A DNA stretch of 54,862 nt from an uncultured Bacteroidales bacterium (GTDB lineage: Bacteria > Bacteroidota > Bacteroidia > Bacteroidales > UBA932), in assembly GCA_944323445.1 (NCBI GenBank), contig CALUSM010000016.1, forward strand, positions 1 through 54,862, given 5' to 3'. Each line of letters begins with the position of its first letter. Position 1 is the first letter of the stretch. Below, in pieces: positions 54,726 through 54,862 of this stretch. The translations under genes and the position numbers were made by a program. Below the pieces are notes generated by a model, which saw only the letters and a program-made list of their open reading frames with translations, did not search any database and was not told the DNA's origin.

Positions 54726-54862
54726 ATGAAAGGAATCGTTCTTGCCGGCGGCTCCGGCACCCGTCTTTACCCGATTACGAAAGGCATCAGCAAGCAGCTG
54801 ATACCGATCTATGACAAACCGATGGTGTATTATCCGATATCCGTGCTGATGCTGGCCGGTAT
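54726..54862 (+). CDS. rfbA: Glucose-1-phosphate thymidylyltransferase (5' part)
   Basis: The first 45 codons are in the window and the gene runs off the end. The start [17 protein letters not shown] with [19 protein letters not shown] is the RmlA/RfbA signature: the nucleotide-binding G-G-x-G-T-R loop and the following Lys. The enzyme makes dTDP-glucose, first step toward dTDP-rhamnose. A 260-nt AT-richer leader precedes it, in which I find no further gene. Confidence 0.95.
   Translation, partial: MKGIVLAGGSGTRLYPITKGISKQLIPIYDKPMVYYPISVLMLAG

Overview
The window reads as chromosomal DNA of a Bacteroidales bacterium, most likely a gut commensal. The evidence is the TAnnTTTG type of -7 promoter box, the small ribosomal protein of the DUF4295 type after rpmG, type III glutamine synthetase, a GH97 enzyme, BACON/FISUMP lipoproteins, a DUF3575 barrel and long runs of fimbrillin-like lipoproteins. 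I cannot fix the genus from sequence alone. Most housekeeping genes are GC-rich; several accessory stretches are clearly more AT-rich.

Layout. 1-4424 (+) holds a translation cluster (tail of a gene that may be infC, rpmI, rplT, lepB, then rpmB, rpmG and a DUF4295 protein ending in a terminator) followed by a gluzincin peptidase. 4443-26611 (-) is the striking part: an AraC-type regulator, a clostripain-family (C11) lipoprotein protease, a DUF3575/OmpA-like protein, then a tight row of fimbrillin-like lipoproteins. Five are short (about 290-350 aa) and four are very large. The large ones keep the same N-terminal lobe but carry different right-handed beta-helix or GLUG-like C-terminal domains. 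At the downstream end, two beta-helix reading frames without any N-terminal lobe or signal peptide are interleaved with the last full gene, each stretch separated by its own hairpin.

26679-28940 (-) is a SusB-like GH97 glycosidase. 28941-29885 holds no gene I can support. 29886-31850 (+) has an atypical 2-hydroxyacid dehydrogenase-fold protein, a TlpA-like thioredoxin lipoprotein and a small lipoprotein, closed by a strong terminator. 31948-41096 (-) has a BACON/FISUMP lipoprotein, a TPR/LuxR membrane regulator, an FtsX/MacB-type permease without its ATPase, and an unusual M1 aminopeptidase fused to a DUF1460 amidase-like domain. 41163-42313 is non-coding and full of repeats: two different tandem arrays with a period near 105 bp and a cluster of short palindromes between them. 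42314-46364 (-) carries a DUF2490 barrel, the RNase P RNA, an old-yellow-enzyme flavoprotein abutting a steroid 5-alpha-reductase-like membrane protein, and an acyl-ACP thioesterase. 46446-51035 (+) is a glutamine-themed cluster (pyrG, glutaminyl cyclase, type III glutamine synthetase). 51100-54862 (+) begins a surface-polysaccharide region (CapD-like dehydratase, two unrecognised small genes, start of rfbA).

Best candidate for an undescribed system: the 4443-26611 locus. I propose a type V-like fimbrial operon whose subunits have been extended with exchangeable beta-helix domains, with a C11 protease that could play the processing role gingipains play in Porphyromonas, and with promoterless or startless beta-helix pieces that could act as a reservoir for domain exchange. 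The parts are read from sequence; the mechanism is inference.
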